DNA from: Dickeya chrysanthemi NCPPB 402
GTDB taxonomy: Bacteria > Pseudomonadota > Gammaproteobacteria > Enterobacterales > Enterobacteriaceae
Assembly: GCF_000406105.1 (NCBI RefSeq)
Contig: NZ_CM001974.1
Span: 2,221,385 to 2,260,417 of the forward strand
DNA length: 39,033 bases
Direction of reading: 5' to 3'
Part shown: one piece after another, positions 27,591 to 35,672 of the stretch
How positions within the stretch are numbered: the first letter of the stretch is position 1
Layout of the letters: each line of letters opens with the position of its first letter
Notes under the pieces: generated by a model
What the model was told of the DNA's origin: nothing
What the model saw: the letters and a program-made list of their open reading frames with translations, nothing else
Databases searched by the model: none
Translations under genes and position numbers: made by a program

Positions 27591-28505
27591 ATGAATATCG
27601 AGCTCAGGCATCTTCGTTACTTCATTGCCGTTGCGGAGGAACTGCATTTCGGGCGTGCCGCCGAAAAGCTGCATATCTCCCAGCCACCGCTCAGCCAGCA
27701 GATACAAGCGTTGGAGGAACGGGTTGGCGCTCAGTTATTGGATCGCAACAATCGGAATGTGCGTCTGACGCAGGCGGGGGAACTGTTTCTGAAAGAAGCC
27801 TGGTCGATCATTAATCAGGTCAATCAGGCGGCGGAACGTGCTGCCCGCGTCCAGCGCGGAGAAATCGGGGAACTGAATATCGGTTTCACCTCATCGGCGC
27901 CGTTTGTCAAACAGGTTTCACGCAGCTTACTGCAATTTCGCCAACGTTACCCCGACGTACATATCCAGATGTTGGAGATCAACACCAAGCAACAGATCGC
28001 GCCGTTGCTCGACGGCAAGCTGGATTTGGGCGTAATGCGCAACAATCCGCTGCCGGAAACGCTGCGCCACCAGTTATTGCTGCATGAGCCTATGGTCGCG
28101 GTGGTACATGAAGAGCACCCGCTGGCCGCCTCGCCAGGTGGTCGCATCAGTATCCAGCAATTGGCCAGCGAACCCTTCGTATTTTTCGCTCGTGAAGTGG
28201 GCACCGCGCTATACGACGAAGTGCTGACGCTGCTAAAAAAATACGGCATTACTCCTTACATCACCCAGGAAGTGGGGGAGGCGATGACGATTATCGGCCT
28301 GGTGTCGTCGGGTCTGGGGGTATCTCTGTTGCCCGCATCGTTCCGGCGGATCCGGGTGGATGGCGTCAAGTACTTGTGGTTGCAGGAAAAAGATGCCATC
28401 AGCGAAATGTGGCTGGTCACCCATCAGCATCGGCCGCTTAACACCGCCGCACAAACGTTAATCACGTTGATGCTGGGGAGTACTATCAAAAATATGTGCG
28501 ATTAA
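27591..28505 (+). CDS. ynfL: LysR-family transcriptional regulator YnfL
   Basis: A 304-aa LysR-type regulator. The N-terminal winged helix-turn-helix is textbook (LRHLRYFIAVAEELHFGRAA, KLHISQPPLSQQIQALEERV), then LysR substrate-binding domain from about residue 90 (GELNIGFTSSAPF) to 290. The inducer is unknown. It diverges from ynfM across 111 bp, the same pairing as ynfL-ynfM in E. coli, and most likely controls ynfM and itself. No clear Shine-Dalgarno precedes the ATG. Confidence 0.93.
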   Translation: MNIELRHLRYFIAVAEELHFGRAAEKLHISQPPLSQQIQALEERVGAQLLDRNNRNVRLTQAGELFLKEAWSIINQVNQAAERAARVQRGEIGELNIGFTSSAPFVKQVSRSLLQFRQRYPDVHIQMLEINTKQQIAPLLDGKLDLGVMRNNPLPETLRHQLLLHEPMVAVVHEEHPLAASPGGRISIQQLASEPFVFFAREVGTALYDEVLTLLKKYGITPYITQEVGEAMTIIGLVSSGLGVSLLPASFRRIRVDGVKYLWLQEKDAISEMWLVTHQHRPLNTAAQTLITLMLGSTIKNMCD

Positions 28506-28620
28506 TCACATATCGAATCAAATATTTGACGACTATTTACAAAAGCCCCACCATAGCCGCAGTTTTTTATTTTACAGCGTAAAAAATACCGTTACGCCTA
28601 ATCGCAGGAGCCGTTTCACC

Positions 28621-29838
28621 GTGATTGTCAGTGGTCAGCCGGGACACATCGATCAGATCAAGCAGATGAATGCAGGTGGCGTTTATCGACTGATCGACGA
28701 ACATGGCCCCATTTCTCGTATTGAGTTGTCAAAAAAGGCTCAACTTGCTCCTGCCAGCATTACCAAAATTGTGCGTGAACTGATGGAAGCGCATCTGGTT
28801 CGGGAAACCGAATATCAGGAAATGGGCAGCCGTGGTCGGCCAGCGATTGGGCTGGTGTTGGATACAGAAGCCTGGCATTACCTGTCGGTGCGAATCAGTA
28901 ACCAGGTCATGACGCTGGCGTTGCGTGACCTGAGTGGTCATTTGGTGGTGGAAGAGCAGGTCGATTTACCCAGCGAGCATCATCAGCCGTTGTTGGACCG
29001 GATTCTGACTGAAATCGATCGGTTTTTTATCCGTCACCAGCGAAAACTGGAACGGTTGACCGCCATCGCTATTACGTCCCCCGGTATGGTGGATTCCTCC
29101 ACCGGCGTTATCCATCGTATGCCGTTTTACCATGTGGAAGAAATGGCGATTGGCCCGGCGCTGGAAAAGCGCACAGGCTTACCCGTCTATCTGCAACATG
29201 ATATTTGTGCCTGGACTATGGCGGAAGCGCTGTTTGGCGGGTCACGCGGCTGCCAAAACGTCATTCAGATTGTTATTGATCACAATGTCGGCGCCGGCGT
29301 GATTACCGGCGGCCGCATTCTGCATGCCGGCAGCCGGACGCTGGTGGAAATGGGTCATACCCAGGTTGATCCTTATGGCAAACGCTGTTATTGCGGCAAC
29401 CACGGCTGCCTGGAAACCGTCGCCAGTATTGAAAGTATGCTGGAACTGGCGCAACAGCGCCTGAAAGGTTCGATGAGTTCACTGTTGCACGGCTCGCCGC
29501 TGACGGTCGAGTCTCTGTGCGACGCGGCGTTAAAAGGCGATCAACTGGCAAAGGATATTATTGTTGATGTGGGGAATAACGTGGGCCGGATTGCCGCCAT
29601 CATGGTTAACCTGTTTAATCCGGAAAAAATTCTGATTGGCTCGCCGCTGAATCAGGCGGCCGACATTTTGTATCCCGCTATCCTTGACTGCATTCGCCGT
29701 CAGGCATTACCGGCTTATAGCCATCACCTGCAAGTCACATCGACCCATTTCTATAATCAGGGTACGGTTCCCGGCGCGGCGCTCATCAAAGATGCGCTCT
29801 ATAACGGCTCACTGCTGATTAAGCTGATGCAGGGCTAA
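28621..29838 (+). CDS. mlc: Sugar metabolism global repressor Mlc (ROK family)
   Basis: A 405-aa ROK-family repressor that in enterobacteria controls ptsG, ptsHI, manXYZ and mlc, and is inactivated by capture on PtsG during glucose uptake. It has an N-terminal helix-turn-helix (ISRIELSKKAQLAPASITKI), the ROK sugar-kinase-like core (VIDHNVGAGVITGG) and the zinc site H246, C256, C258 and C263 in GHTQVDPYGKRCYCGNHGC. The GTG start has AGGAG 9 nt upstream, and E. coli mlc also uses GTG. bioD2 follows on the same strand after 145 bp, as in E. coli (mlc-ynfK). Confidence 0.97.
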   Translation: MIVSGQPGHIDQIKQMNAGGVYRLIDEHGPISRIELSKKAQLAPASITKIVRELMEAHLVRETEYQEMGSRGRPAIGLVLDTEAWHYLSVRISNQVMTLALRDLSGHLVVEEQVDLPSEHHQPLLDRILTEIDRFFIRHQRKLERLTAIAITSPGMVDSSTGVIHRMPFYHVEEMAIGPALEKRTGLPVYLQHDICAWTMAEALFGGSRGCQNVIQIVIDHNVGAGVITGGRILHAGSRTLVEMGHTQVDPYGKRCYCGNHGCLETVASIESMLELAQQRLKGSMSSLLHGSPLTVESLCDAALKGDQLAKDIIVDVGNNVGRIAAIMVNLFNPEKILIGSPLNQAADILYPAILDCIRRQALPAYSHHLQVTSTHFYNQGTVPGAALIKDALYNGSLLIKLMQG

Positions 29839-29983
29839 CACACCGCTCAGTCGCGCGTGCTGACCGACAAAACATTGCGCTAACGCAAGCCGTATCGGCG
29901 GCCCATCCCCTAGACTTTAAGCCTCATCAGTAAGTTGTTTTGAGGTTTATTTTTTCAGGTGGGCCTGCCGGAGTGATGTTTTC

Positions 29984-30655
29984 ATGTTAAAGCGTATGTT
30001 TGTTACAGGAACGGATACTGCCGTTGGTAAGACAGTGGTATCGAAGGCGTTATTACAAGCGCTGACGAAAACGGGCAAAACGGTGGTGGGGTATAAACCA
30101 GTCGCCAAAAGCTGTAAAGAAACGGAAGAGGGGCTACGTAACAAAGATGCGCTGGTGTTACAAGAAGCATCGTCAATCTCCTTGTCTTATCAGCAGGTCA
30201 ACCCGGTGTCGCTTGTGGAAGACGAAATCAGCGCGAGCGAGCAACAGATTAACTACTGCGCCATGACCGAAGGATTACACCACCTTGGCGGGTTATCGGA
30301 CATGGTAATTGTCGAAGGCAGCGGCGGCTGGCGTACGTTAATGAATGATATGCGAACCTATTCCGAATGGGTCGTTCAGGAACAATTGCCGGTGGTACTG
30401 GTAGTTGGAATCAAGCTGGGCTGCATCAATCATGCGTTGCTGACGGCACAGGCTGTTATTAACGATGGATTGCCGTTGGTCGGTTGGGTAGCGAACCGCA
30501 TCAATCCCGGCCTGGCCAATTATGCCGAAATCATTCATGCCTTGCGTGAAAAAATCCCCGCGCCTCAATTGGGCGAATTGCCGTATCTCCCGCGTGCCGA
30601 ACAACGGGATTTATCTGCTTACATCGATCTTTCCGCGATTAACCCGTCGATTTAG
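29984..30655 (+). CDS. bioD2: Dethiobiotin synthetase homologue BioD2 (YnfK)
   Basis: A 223-aa P-loop ATPase of the dethiobiotin synthetase family, which closes the ureido ring of biotin precursor with ATP and CO2. P-loop GTDTAVGKT at residues 9-17; GYKPVAK, the acidic EGSGGW segment (EGxGG is the usual family form) and WVANRINPG follow. The position after mlc marks it as the YnfK/BioD2 paralogue rather than the BioD of the bio operon. Here the loop reads GSGGW where many BioD have GAGGW, a small change. GTT-rich leader with no strong ribosome site except GGAG about 10 nt upstream. Confidence 0.93.
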   Translation: MLKRMFVTGTDTAVGKTVVSKALLQALTKTGKTVVGYKPVAKSCKETEEGLRNKDALVLQEASSISLSYQQVNPVSLVEDEISASEQQINYCAMTEGLHHLGGLSDMVIVEGSGGWRTLMNDMRTYSEWVVQEQLPVVLVVGIKLGCINHALLTAQAVINDGLPLVGWVANRINPGLANYAEIIHALREKIPAPQLGELPYLPRAEQRDLSAYIDLSAINPSI

Positions 30656-30725
30656 CCTGAAGGCTCAGGCGTCATTCATCTCAATCATACGTGTTTGTTT
30701 ATCCGTTCTCCGGTGACAAAAAACA

Positions 30726-30745
30726 AAGGGGGATAATTCCCCCTT
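30726..30745 (-). terminator. Rho-independent terminator of ynfB
   Basis: AAGGGGGA (30726-30733) pairs perfectly with TCCCCCTT (30738-30745), loop TAAT. On the minus strand the stem is followed by TGTTTTTTG. It lies 28 bp after the ynfB stop and may also stop bioD2 read-through. Confidence 0.9.
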
Positions 30746-30773
30746 ATGTGATATCGCGGTTTTAGTGCTGAAA

Positions 30774-31130
30774 TTATGGTGTTACAGGGCGGCCGGAGCG
30801 ACGATCGAGACAACGTGATGAATTGGGCTCCCAGTAGGCATTGAAGTTAGCGCTGGCTTTGCATTTCTCTGCAAGCGCTTCCGTCATATCCGCTTTGTCA
30901 AAATCCCGGTCTGCCTTGTCGACACGTTTTTCGAGATGTTTATTCACTTTATTGCGTAATGTGCGGGTTTCATTCCAGTCTTCGCTACTCTGGCGCGCTG
31001 CTTCTTTGGATAAGGCGCTATTGCCATTATCAATCACGATGTGCTGCGCGGCCTGCACGGATGACAAAAGCCCCAGGCTAAGTAGAGAAGATGTGATGAG
31101 AAGGCGTAGACGACGTGTTTTTTTCTGCAT
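30774..31130 (-). CDS. ynfB: Exported DUF1283 protein YnfB
   Basis: A 118-aa small secreted/periplasmic protein of unknown function (UPF0482/DUF1283). The signal peptide covers about residues 1-28 ([19 protein letters not shown]). The mature part has the family core WNxTRxLRxKVNK and the strongly conserved end [22 protein letters not shown], nearly identical to E. coli YnfB. It has two Cys (about 90 and 107) that may pair. Monocistronic, with its own terminator. The name is by homology only; no role is established. Confidence 0.93.
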   Translation of the reverse strand: MQKKTRRLRLLITSSLLSLGLLSSVQAAQHIVIDNGNSALSKEAARQSSEDWNETRTLRNKVNKHLEKRVDKADRDFDKADMTEALAEKCKASANFNAYWEPNSSRCLDRRSGRPVTP

Positions 31131-31323
31131 GTTTCACCCAGACAGGATTTTCTATAAATACGATGACGGCGTTGTCATACCAAAAGATATCTTAACGGTG
31201 ACTATAGCATTCGCTGCCATCAACAAACTATAACTGACCCAACATATTCAGGGAAAGCCGCCTCTCACCATGAAATATCTGCATCACCATGATGTCCCTT
31301 GAATACGAACGTTATATTAATGA

Positions 31324-31346
31324 CGCGCTGCGTCGAAAGCAGCGCG
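31324..31346 (-). terminator. Hairpin after ydfG
   Basis: CGCGCTGC (31324-31331) pairs with GCAGCGCG (31339-31346), loop TCGAAAG (7 nt). It begins 12 nt after the ydfG stop on the minus strand. The following bases are TCATTAAT, so the U-tract is poor. Confidence 0.6.
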
Positions 31347-31357
31347 ATGTGAAGGAA

Positions 31358-32107
31358 TTACTCGTCACGGTTGACTTTCAGGCCGCCATAGGTCTGGCTG
31401 ACCGGCATCATTTCCAGCGCGTTGATATTGATATGAGGCGGTAATGTCGCCACCCAGAACACGGCTTCGGTGACATCCTCCGGCGTCAGCGGGTTCGATT
31501 TATCATAGGTCTGACTCACCTTGGCTTCATCCCCCTTAAAGCGGACGGCGGAGAACTCGGTGCCGCCGACCAGACCGGGTTCAATATTGGTAACGCGTAC
31601 CCGAGTCCCGGACAGGTCTGCACGCAGCCCCAGGCTGAACTGACGTACAAATGCCTTGCTGGCACCGTAGACATTCCCGCCCAGATAAGGCCAGTTGCCG
31701 GCAGTGGAACCGATATTAATGATATGGCCGACATTGCGCTTCACCATTTCCGGCAATAGCGCATGGGTCATGAACACCAGACCTTTATTGTTGGTGTCGA
31801 TCATGGTTTCCCAGTCATCGACATTCGCTTTGTGGGCCGGTTCCAGCCCCAGTGCCAGCCCGGCATTGTTGACCAGCACATCAATGGTACGCCATTCGGC
31901 AGGCAGCTCAGCAATAGCGTGCTCGATAGCTTGCCGATCGCGAACATCAAGACGAAGCGTGAAAAGCGCATCGCCAAATTCAGCCTTCAACGCATCAAGA
32001 CGTTCCTGACGACGCCCTGTGGCGATAACCTGATGACCTTCTTTGATAAACCGCCGGGTAATCGCCTCACCAAAGCCTGCCGTCGCACCGGTAACCAAAA
32101 TAATCAT
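31358..32107 (-). CDS. ydfG: Short-chain dehydrogenase YdfG (NADP-dependent 3-hydroxy acid/serine dehydrogenase)
   Basis: A 249-aa cytoplasmic short-chain dehydrogenase. The E. coli homologue oxidises L-allo-threonine, serine and 3-hydroxy acids with NADP and also reduces malonic semialdehyde. NADP-binding GATAGFG (residues 7-13) with GRRQERL after strand 2 indicating NADP preference; catalytic S134, Y147 and K151 (YGASK). NNAG at 80-83 is the usual structural motif. Size equals the E. coli protein (248 aa). It appears to be a single-gene unit with a hairpin downstream. Confidence 0.96.
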   Translation of the reverse strand: MIILVTGATAGFGEAITRRFIKEGHQVIATGRRQERLDALKAEFGDALFTLRLDVRDRQAIEHAIAELPAEWRTIDVLVNNAGLALGLEPAHKANVDDWETMIDTNNKGLVFMTHALLPEMVKRNVGHIINIGSTAGNWPYLGGNVYGASKAFVRQFSLGLRADLSGTRVRVTNIEPGLVGGTEFSAVRFKGDEAKVSQTYDKSNPLTPEDVTEAVFWVATLPPHININALEMMPVSQTYGGLKVNRDE

Positions 32108-32470
32108 GCGTTTTTCCTCTTGTTATTTCTGACTGCACTATCCTGAATTAACTCAATAACCTGCGCAACTTAGTCTGTACTGATTAGTCCGTACTGCTGT
32201 ATCGCAAAGAGACAGCCTCATCGTTTGCAGCAACATCATATAGCCACGAGCATACCTTAACCCTGTCGCTATCTCTATGTCAGTATTGATCTTTTCAGGA
32301 AGCCTCGCAGACGGGATAGAGACTTGCAGTATTTTGCAGACAGAGCCTCGGGGAGGCTCGCAGCCCGGCAAAACAGGTTCGTCATAGGCCGCTTTCCGGC
32401 ACGATGCAACCGAATGGCCGATACCGCCTTACCGGGGTTAGGGGGACCGCCCTCGGTGAGGCGATACGGG
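32108..32470. other. Spacer between ydfG and gpgS, no gene recognised
   Basis: This 363-bp gap lies upstream of ydfG and downstream of the gpgS end, both minus-strand. It holds short GC-rich inverted repeats, for example CGCCCTC/GAGGCG near 32448-32463 that could end the gpgS transcript on the minus strand. The ydfG promoter should be in its left part. I see no convincing coding sequence or RNA gene. Confidence 0.5.
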
Positions 32471-33697
32471 TCATGCGTCGTTCATTTCCTGATTATCTGC
32501 TTCTACGGCGTCGTACAGCCGCTCCAGAATATCCGGAAATGCCGACTGAACCCGGTTCCAACTGGGGACAAACGGTTTATCCCCCGGACTGTCGCTGTAT
32601 ACCTGTCCGGATTGGGTAATGACATCGGCGAACAGCTCTACCGCCGACTCCTCGGTATGTCGATCAAAATGCAGGCCGTTCATGCGGGCATCGTGTTCAA
32701 ATGAGTCGATCATATCCAGCGCGGTCCGATAATACGTGGCCCGCAGCACCCGGAATGAATCAGTAGTGATATTTACGCCCTGGATTGCCAGTTTGCGGTA
32801 TAGCGCTTTGGTGATATCCATTGCCATACGTTGCAATCCGGAACTCGGGTCGTTTTCTGACATCGGTTGATGTTTATGGTCGTAATTATCGGCGATATCC
32901 ACCTGACAGATACGGCTGGTTGCCGTTCCGCGGTGAATTTCCGACAACATGCCGATTTCCAGCCCCCAGTCGCTTGGAATGCGCAAGTTCCGTAGCACAT
33001 GGCTACGCATCGCGAATTCGCCGGATAATGGATAACGGAAACTGCGCATATACTCGAGATAGTCTGAATTACCGTAAACGCTTTGCAACGATTTCAACAG
33101 TGGAAACACCAGCAAACGCCCAACGCGCCCGTTGAGTTTTCCTTCGGCTACCCGCGCATAATAGCCTTTGCAGAAATCGTAGTGAAAATAAGGGTTGGCA
33201 ATGGGGTAGAGCAAGCGAGCCAGCATGGCGCGATCATAAGTGACAATGTCACAATCATGCAAGGCGATGCAGGCAGTACGGCGCGACGCTAAGGTATAGC
33301 CGACGCAAAACCAAACATTACGGCCTTTCCCTTGTTCCATCGGCGCCAATTCTTTGTCGGTCAACTCCTGACTGAGTCGGGTCAGGCGAGGGCCATCGTT
33401 CCACAGAATGCGGTGCCGCTGTGGAAGACGAGAGAAAAATTGCCGGGCAAACAGAAACTGTTCGCGGTCAGCCCGATCAAGCCCGATGACGATTTCAGAC
33501 AGATAGGGGACCTGAGCCAGCATATCGACAATCTTACCCAGCGCCGGGCCTTCCAATTCTGAGAACAGGGAAGGGAGGATCAGCCCCATACTGCTCTGGC
33601 CGGAAAATACCTGTAACTCGTATTCCAACTCTTCGACGCTGCGCCGGGTAAGATTATGAAAATTGGTAATAATGCCATCCTGATAAAACTCGCTCAT
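32471..33697 (-). CDS. gpgS: GT81-type glycosyl-3-phosphoglycerate synthase (probably glucosyl)
   Basis: A 408-aa glycosyltransferase likely joining a nucleotide-activated sugar to 3-phosphoglycerate, the first step of glucosyl- or mannosylglycerate synthesis. The start MSEFYQDGIITNFHNL has AAGGAGG about 11 nt upstream. LILPSLFSELEGPALGKIV resembles the GT-A nucleotide-sugar entry motif; D148-C-D150 in ALHDCDIV is the metal-binding DxD; QGKGRNVWF and SGEFAMRSHV also fit GpgS/MpgS proteins. Choice of glucose is inferred: Dickeya is known to accumulate alpha-glucosylglycerate under osmotic stress. Its partner phosphatase gene lies 19 bp upstream in the same operon. Confidence 0.8.
   Translation of the reverse strand: MSEFYQDGIITNFHNLTRRSVEELEYELQVFSGQSSMGLILPSLFSELEGPALGKIVDMLAQVPYLSEIVIGLDRADREQFLFARQFFSRLPQRHRILWNDGPRLTRLSQELTDKELAPMEQGKGRNVWFCVGYTLASRRTACIALHDCDIVTYDRAMLARLLYPIANPYFHYDFCKGYYARVAEGKLNGRVGRLLVFPLLKSLQSVYGNSDYLEYMRSFRYPLSGEFAMRSHVLRNLRIPSDWGLEIGMLSEIHRGTATSRICQVDIADNYDHKHQPMSENDPSSGLQRMAMDITKALYRKLAIQGVNITTDSFRVLRATYYRTALDMIDSFEHDARMNGLHFDRHTEESAVELFADVITQSGQVYSDSPGDKPFVPSWNRVQSAFPDILERLYDAVEADNQEMNDA
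33568..33575 (+). other. KOPS-like octamer pointing towards dif
   Basis: GGGAAGGG matches GGGNAGGG, plus strand, 1.2 kb left of dif. Confidence 0.55.
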
Positions 33698-33716
33698 GGG
33701 GATTATTCCTCCTTTA

Positions 33717-34538
33717 TTAATCAAGCAGTTCCGCTTCATAACGACCGAGAAAATAGGTGAGTCCTTCGCTCCAGCCGGCCGGTCCGGCGGCTTGGGTACG
33801 GTAAATCTCTTTACAAGAACCAGGTGACAACGTCACATAATGGTTGTGGTTTCCTTTAATGATCACGGCGTAGTCAGTCGCTTCCAGCAATGACGTATCG
33901 TTTGGTCCATCACCGAGCCCGATAGTAGCCAACGTTTGTCTGGTTGCTGCTTGCATCTGTTTTATCAATTGATGCACTGCGATACCTTTGCTGATGCCGT
34001 TATGCATCACGTGAAGAAAACGGCCGCCTTGCGTTAAAGAGAGCTTTTTTTGGGCCAGACAGGCCCTGAATATTTCCAGCGATGCCGTATCGCCCTGCCA
34101 CAGTAGCGGTTCGGAAGCATGGCGTTGGCGGGCCAGCGCTGCTTGCGGCACAGTCAGCCCTGTAACCGCCGCTACCGCAACATCATCCATGTCGGCAAAG
34201 CCACGGAATACAAAACCGTAGCGTTCACGCAACAGCTGTAACTGCCGGCAGATATCAGAGTAGGTAAGAGAGGCGGTTGAAGGCGAAGAAAGCCGGGATG
34301 ACGGCAACAGAATATGCGCGCCGTTTTCTGCTATGGCCGGCATATCACTCAATCCCAATGCCTGCTGTAGCGGCATAATTTCTGCCGCCGTTTTGCTGGT
34401 TGTGATGATGATCGGTACCTGCTGACGTTGCAGCCGGTTCAACCATGGTTTGGCGTCATCCCAGCGGTAGGTATCGTGATCCAGCAGTGAACCATCCAGA
34501 TCGGTAAAAATAACCCAATTCGTAGTCAATTCAGGCAC
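33717..34538 (-). CDS. HAD-family glycosyl-3-phosphoglycerate phosphatase (MpgP/YedP type)
   Basis: A 273-aa HAD phosphatase (Cof/MPGP group) expected to release glycosylglycerate from its phosphate ester. Motif I is D13-L-D15-G in VIFTDLDGSLLDHD; motif II is the ITTSK segment; motif III/IV include K184 (GISKGIAV) and GDGPND (209-214). The GTG at 34538 is chosen because AGGAGG stands 5 nt upstream; an ATG 20 codons earlier has no ribosome site. It is related to E. coli YedP, annotated as mannosyl-3-phosphoglycerate phosphatase. It precedes gpgS by 19 bp, which fixes the pathway; the sugar is not certain. Confidence 0.85.
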   Translation of the reverse strand: MPELTTNWVIFTDLDGSLLDHDTYRWDDAKPWLNRLQRQQVPIIITTSKTAAEIMPLQQALGLSDMPAIAENGAHILLPSSRLSSPSTASLTYSDICRQLQLLRERYGFVFRGFADMDDVAVAAVTGLTVPQAALARQRHASEPLLWQGDTASLEIFRACLAQKKLSLTQGGRFLHVMHNGISKGIAVHQLIKQMQAATRQTLATIGLGDGPNDTSLLEATDYAVIIKGNHNHYVTLSPGSCKEIYRTQAAGPAGWSEGLTYFLGRYEAELLD

Positions 34539-34683
34539 TTTTGCCTCCTGTATAGATACTACAGATTTGCTTAGGGTGCGGTACAAGACAACTGACATGC
34601 GGATTGACGATAAAACGCTATTCGCCAGATTATTGTGATGGAAATGATTTGGGTGCTTTCTAAGCCTAGGCAGAGATCACTAT

Positions 34684-34709
34684 TTTCGCAAACTGTGGGT
34701 AAGACGCTG
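34684..34709. repeat. Short dispersed repeat, copy 2 (upstream of dif)
   Basis: Second copy of the motif at 4230-4257, differing at a few purine positions. It lies 50 bp left of dif in the spacer before the glycosylglycerate operon. Nothing else in this 339-bp spacer (34539-34877) is coding apart from dif. Confidence 0.5.
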
Positions 34710-34759
34710 ACCGCGAATGACTGGCCAGCCGAGTGTCATAACCCGCCTGACCTTACATT

Positions 34760-34787
34760 GGTTCGCATAATGTATATTATGTTAAAT
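34760..34787 (+). other. dif: Chromosomal dif site (XerC/XerD recombination site)
   Basis: The 28-bp sequence has the XerC arm GGTTCGCATAA, the 6-bp centre TGTATA and the XerD arm TTATGTTAAAT. From memory E. coli dif differs at only one position, the fourth base (G there, T here). XerCD resolves chromosome dimers at this site under FtsK control. It lies 8.7 kb from the Ter site and 90 bp before the mobile recombinase module, so it could be either the ancestral dif or a hybrid end made by an insertion. Confidence 0.95.
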
Positions 34788-34877
34788 CTTGTTTAATGCA
34801 CAATTACTTCACTAACCAATCCTCACCACTGAAAATCATGTAGTTAAAGCGTCTCTCACCTTTTCATTGCGGCAGTA

Positions 34878-35672
34878 ATGTTTAAGAGTTATTTTCTTCA
34901 TATCCATGCATTTGATGAGGACTTTATGGTGTTTGTAGTCACTCAGCTCAATGTTGTACCGCATAAGCGCCTGTGGGTGTTGGTCGATTCAGAAACAAGC
35001 CTGCCACTTTTGTTTCCACTTAGATTTCTTGTCGATCGCCTGTCTTTGCGTTCTGCGTCTACTCAAGCAACCACCCTCCAGGCGTTAAAGTTTTTCTATG
35101 AGTTTTGGTTTAATAAACATGGAGTAACTTTTTGCTTCAGTTTTTACCAGTCGGGGCATAATCCTCTGATTGCTATTGAAGAGCTGGAGGCTTTTTCCCA
35201 TTATTTGGAATGCAGGAAACCTAGTGTTCCTGTACTCAGGATCGCAAACCACCAAAAACCGGATGCTCAAAGTTGTACAAATGCAAAGCATGTGCATGCG
35301 GTTATTCGCTTTATCACATATATGATTAATACTTATATTTCGCCACGGTATATGGATGAATCTCCTAAAGAATTGTCTCGTCTTTCCTCTCGATTGACAA
35401 ATCGAGTATCGATGCTCCGGGATGAGTTTCAAATTGGTAAAATAAAAAAATCTCACAAACAATTCCGTAGCTTGACGACCGAGATGGTAAGGGTTCTTTA
35501 CGAGGTTATCAGGCCGAGTTCACGTTCCCGAGCGAACCCTCTGAATCCCTTCCCTATCGGAGAAATTCAGTTTCGTAATTACTTAATTTGTCGTCTTTTG
35601 CTAAATTATGGTTTGCGTGTCAGTGAACTCCTACTTCTGGAAATAAAGTGGTTGGTTGCGGGGGAATGGTAA
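34878..35672 (+). pseudogene. Truncated tyrosine recombinase, TnpA/GmtY-like first gene of the trio
   Basis: A 264-aa product that begins like a tyrosine recombinase: a core-binding-type region (about residues 50-200, with SASTQATTLQALKFFYEFWF and HVHAVIRFITYMINTYISPR) and the first catalytic box LLNYGLRVSELLLLEI, with Arg near residue 250. The protein then stops after ten unrelated residues. The HxxR and Tyr boxes are not found in any frame before the next gene, so about the last third is missing and it should be inactive. An internal deletion joining it to the next gene is the simplest explanation. An ATG at 34926 preceded by GAGG is an alternative start. Base composition is more A/T-rich than the chromosome on the left. 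Confidence 0.75.
35547..35554 (-). other. KOPS-like octamer on the opposite strand, right of dif
   Basis: CCCTTCCC is GGGAAGGG on the minus strand, 0.8 kb right of dif, so it points back to dif. It lies inside the truncated recombinase gene. Confidence 0.5.

Noticed and set aside
34600..34880. tRNA gene serving as integration site of the recombinase module
   Set aside because: No cloverleaf or TTCGANTC-type arm found; the recognisable site here is dif.
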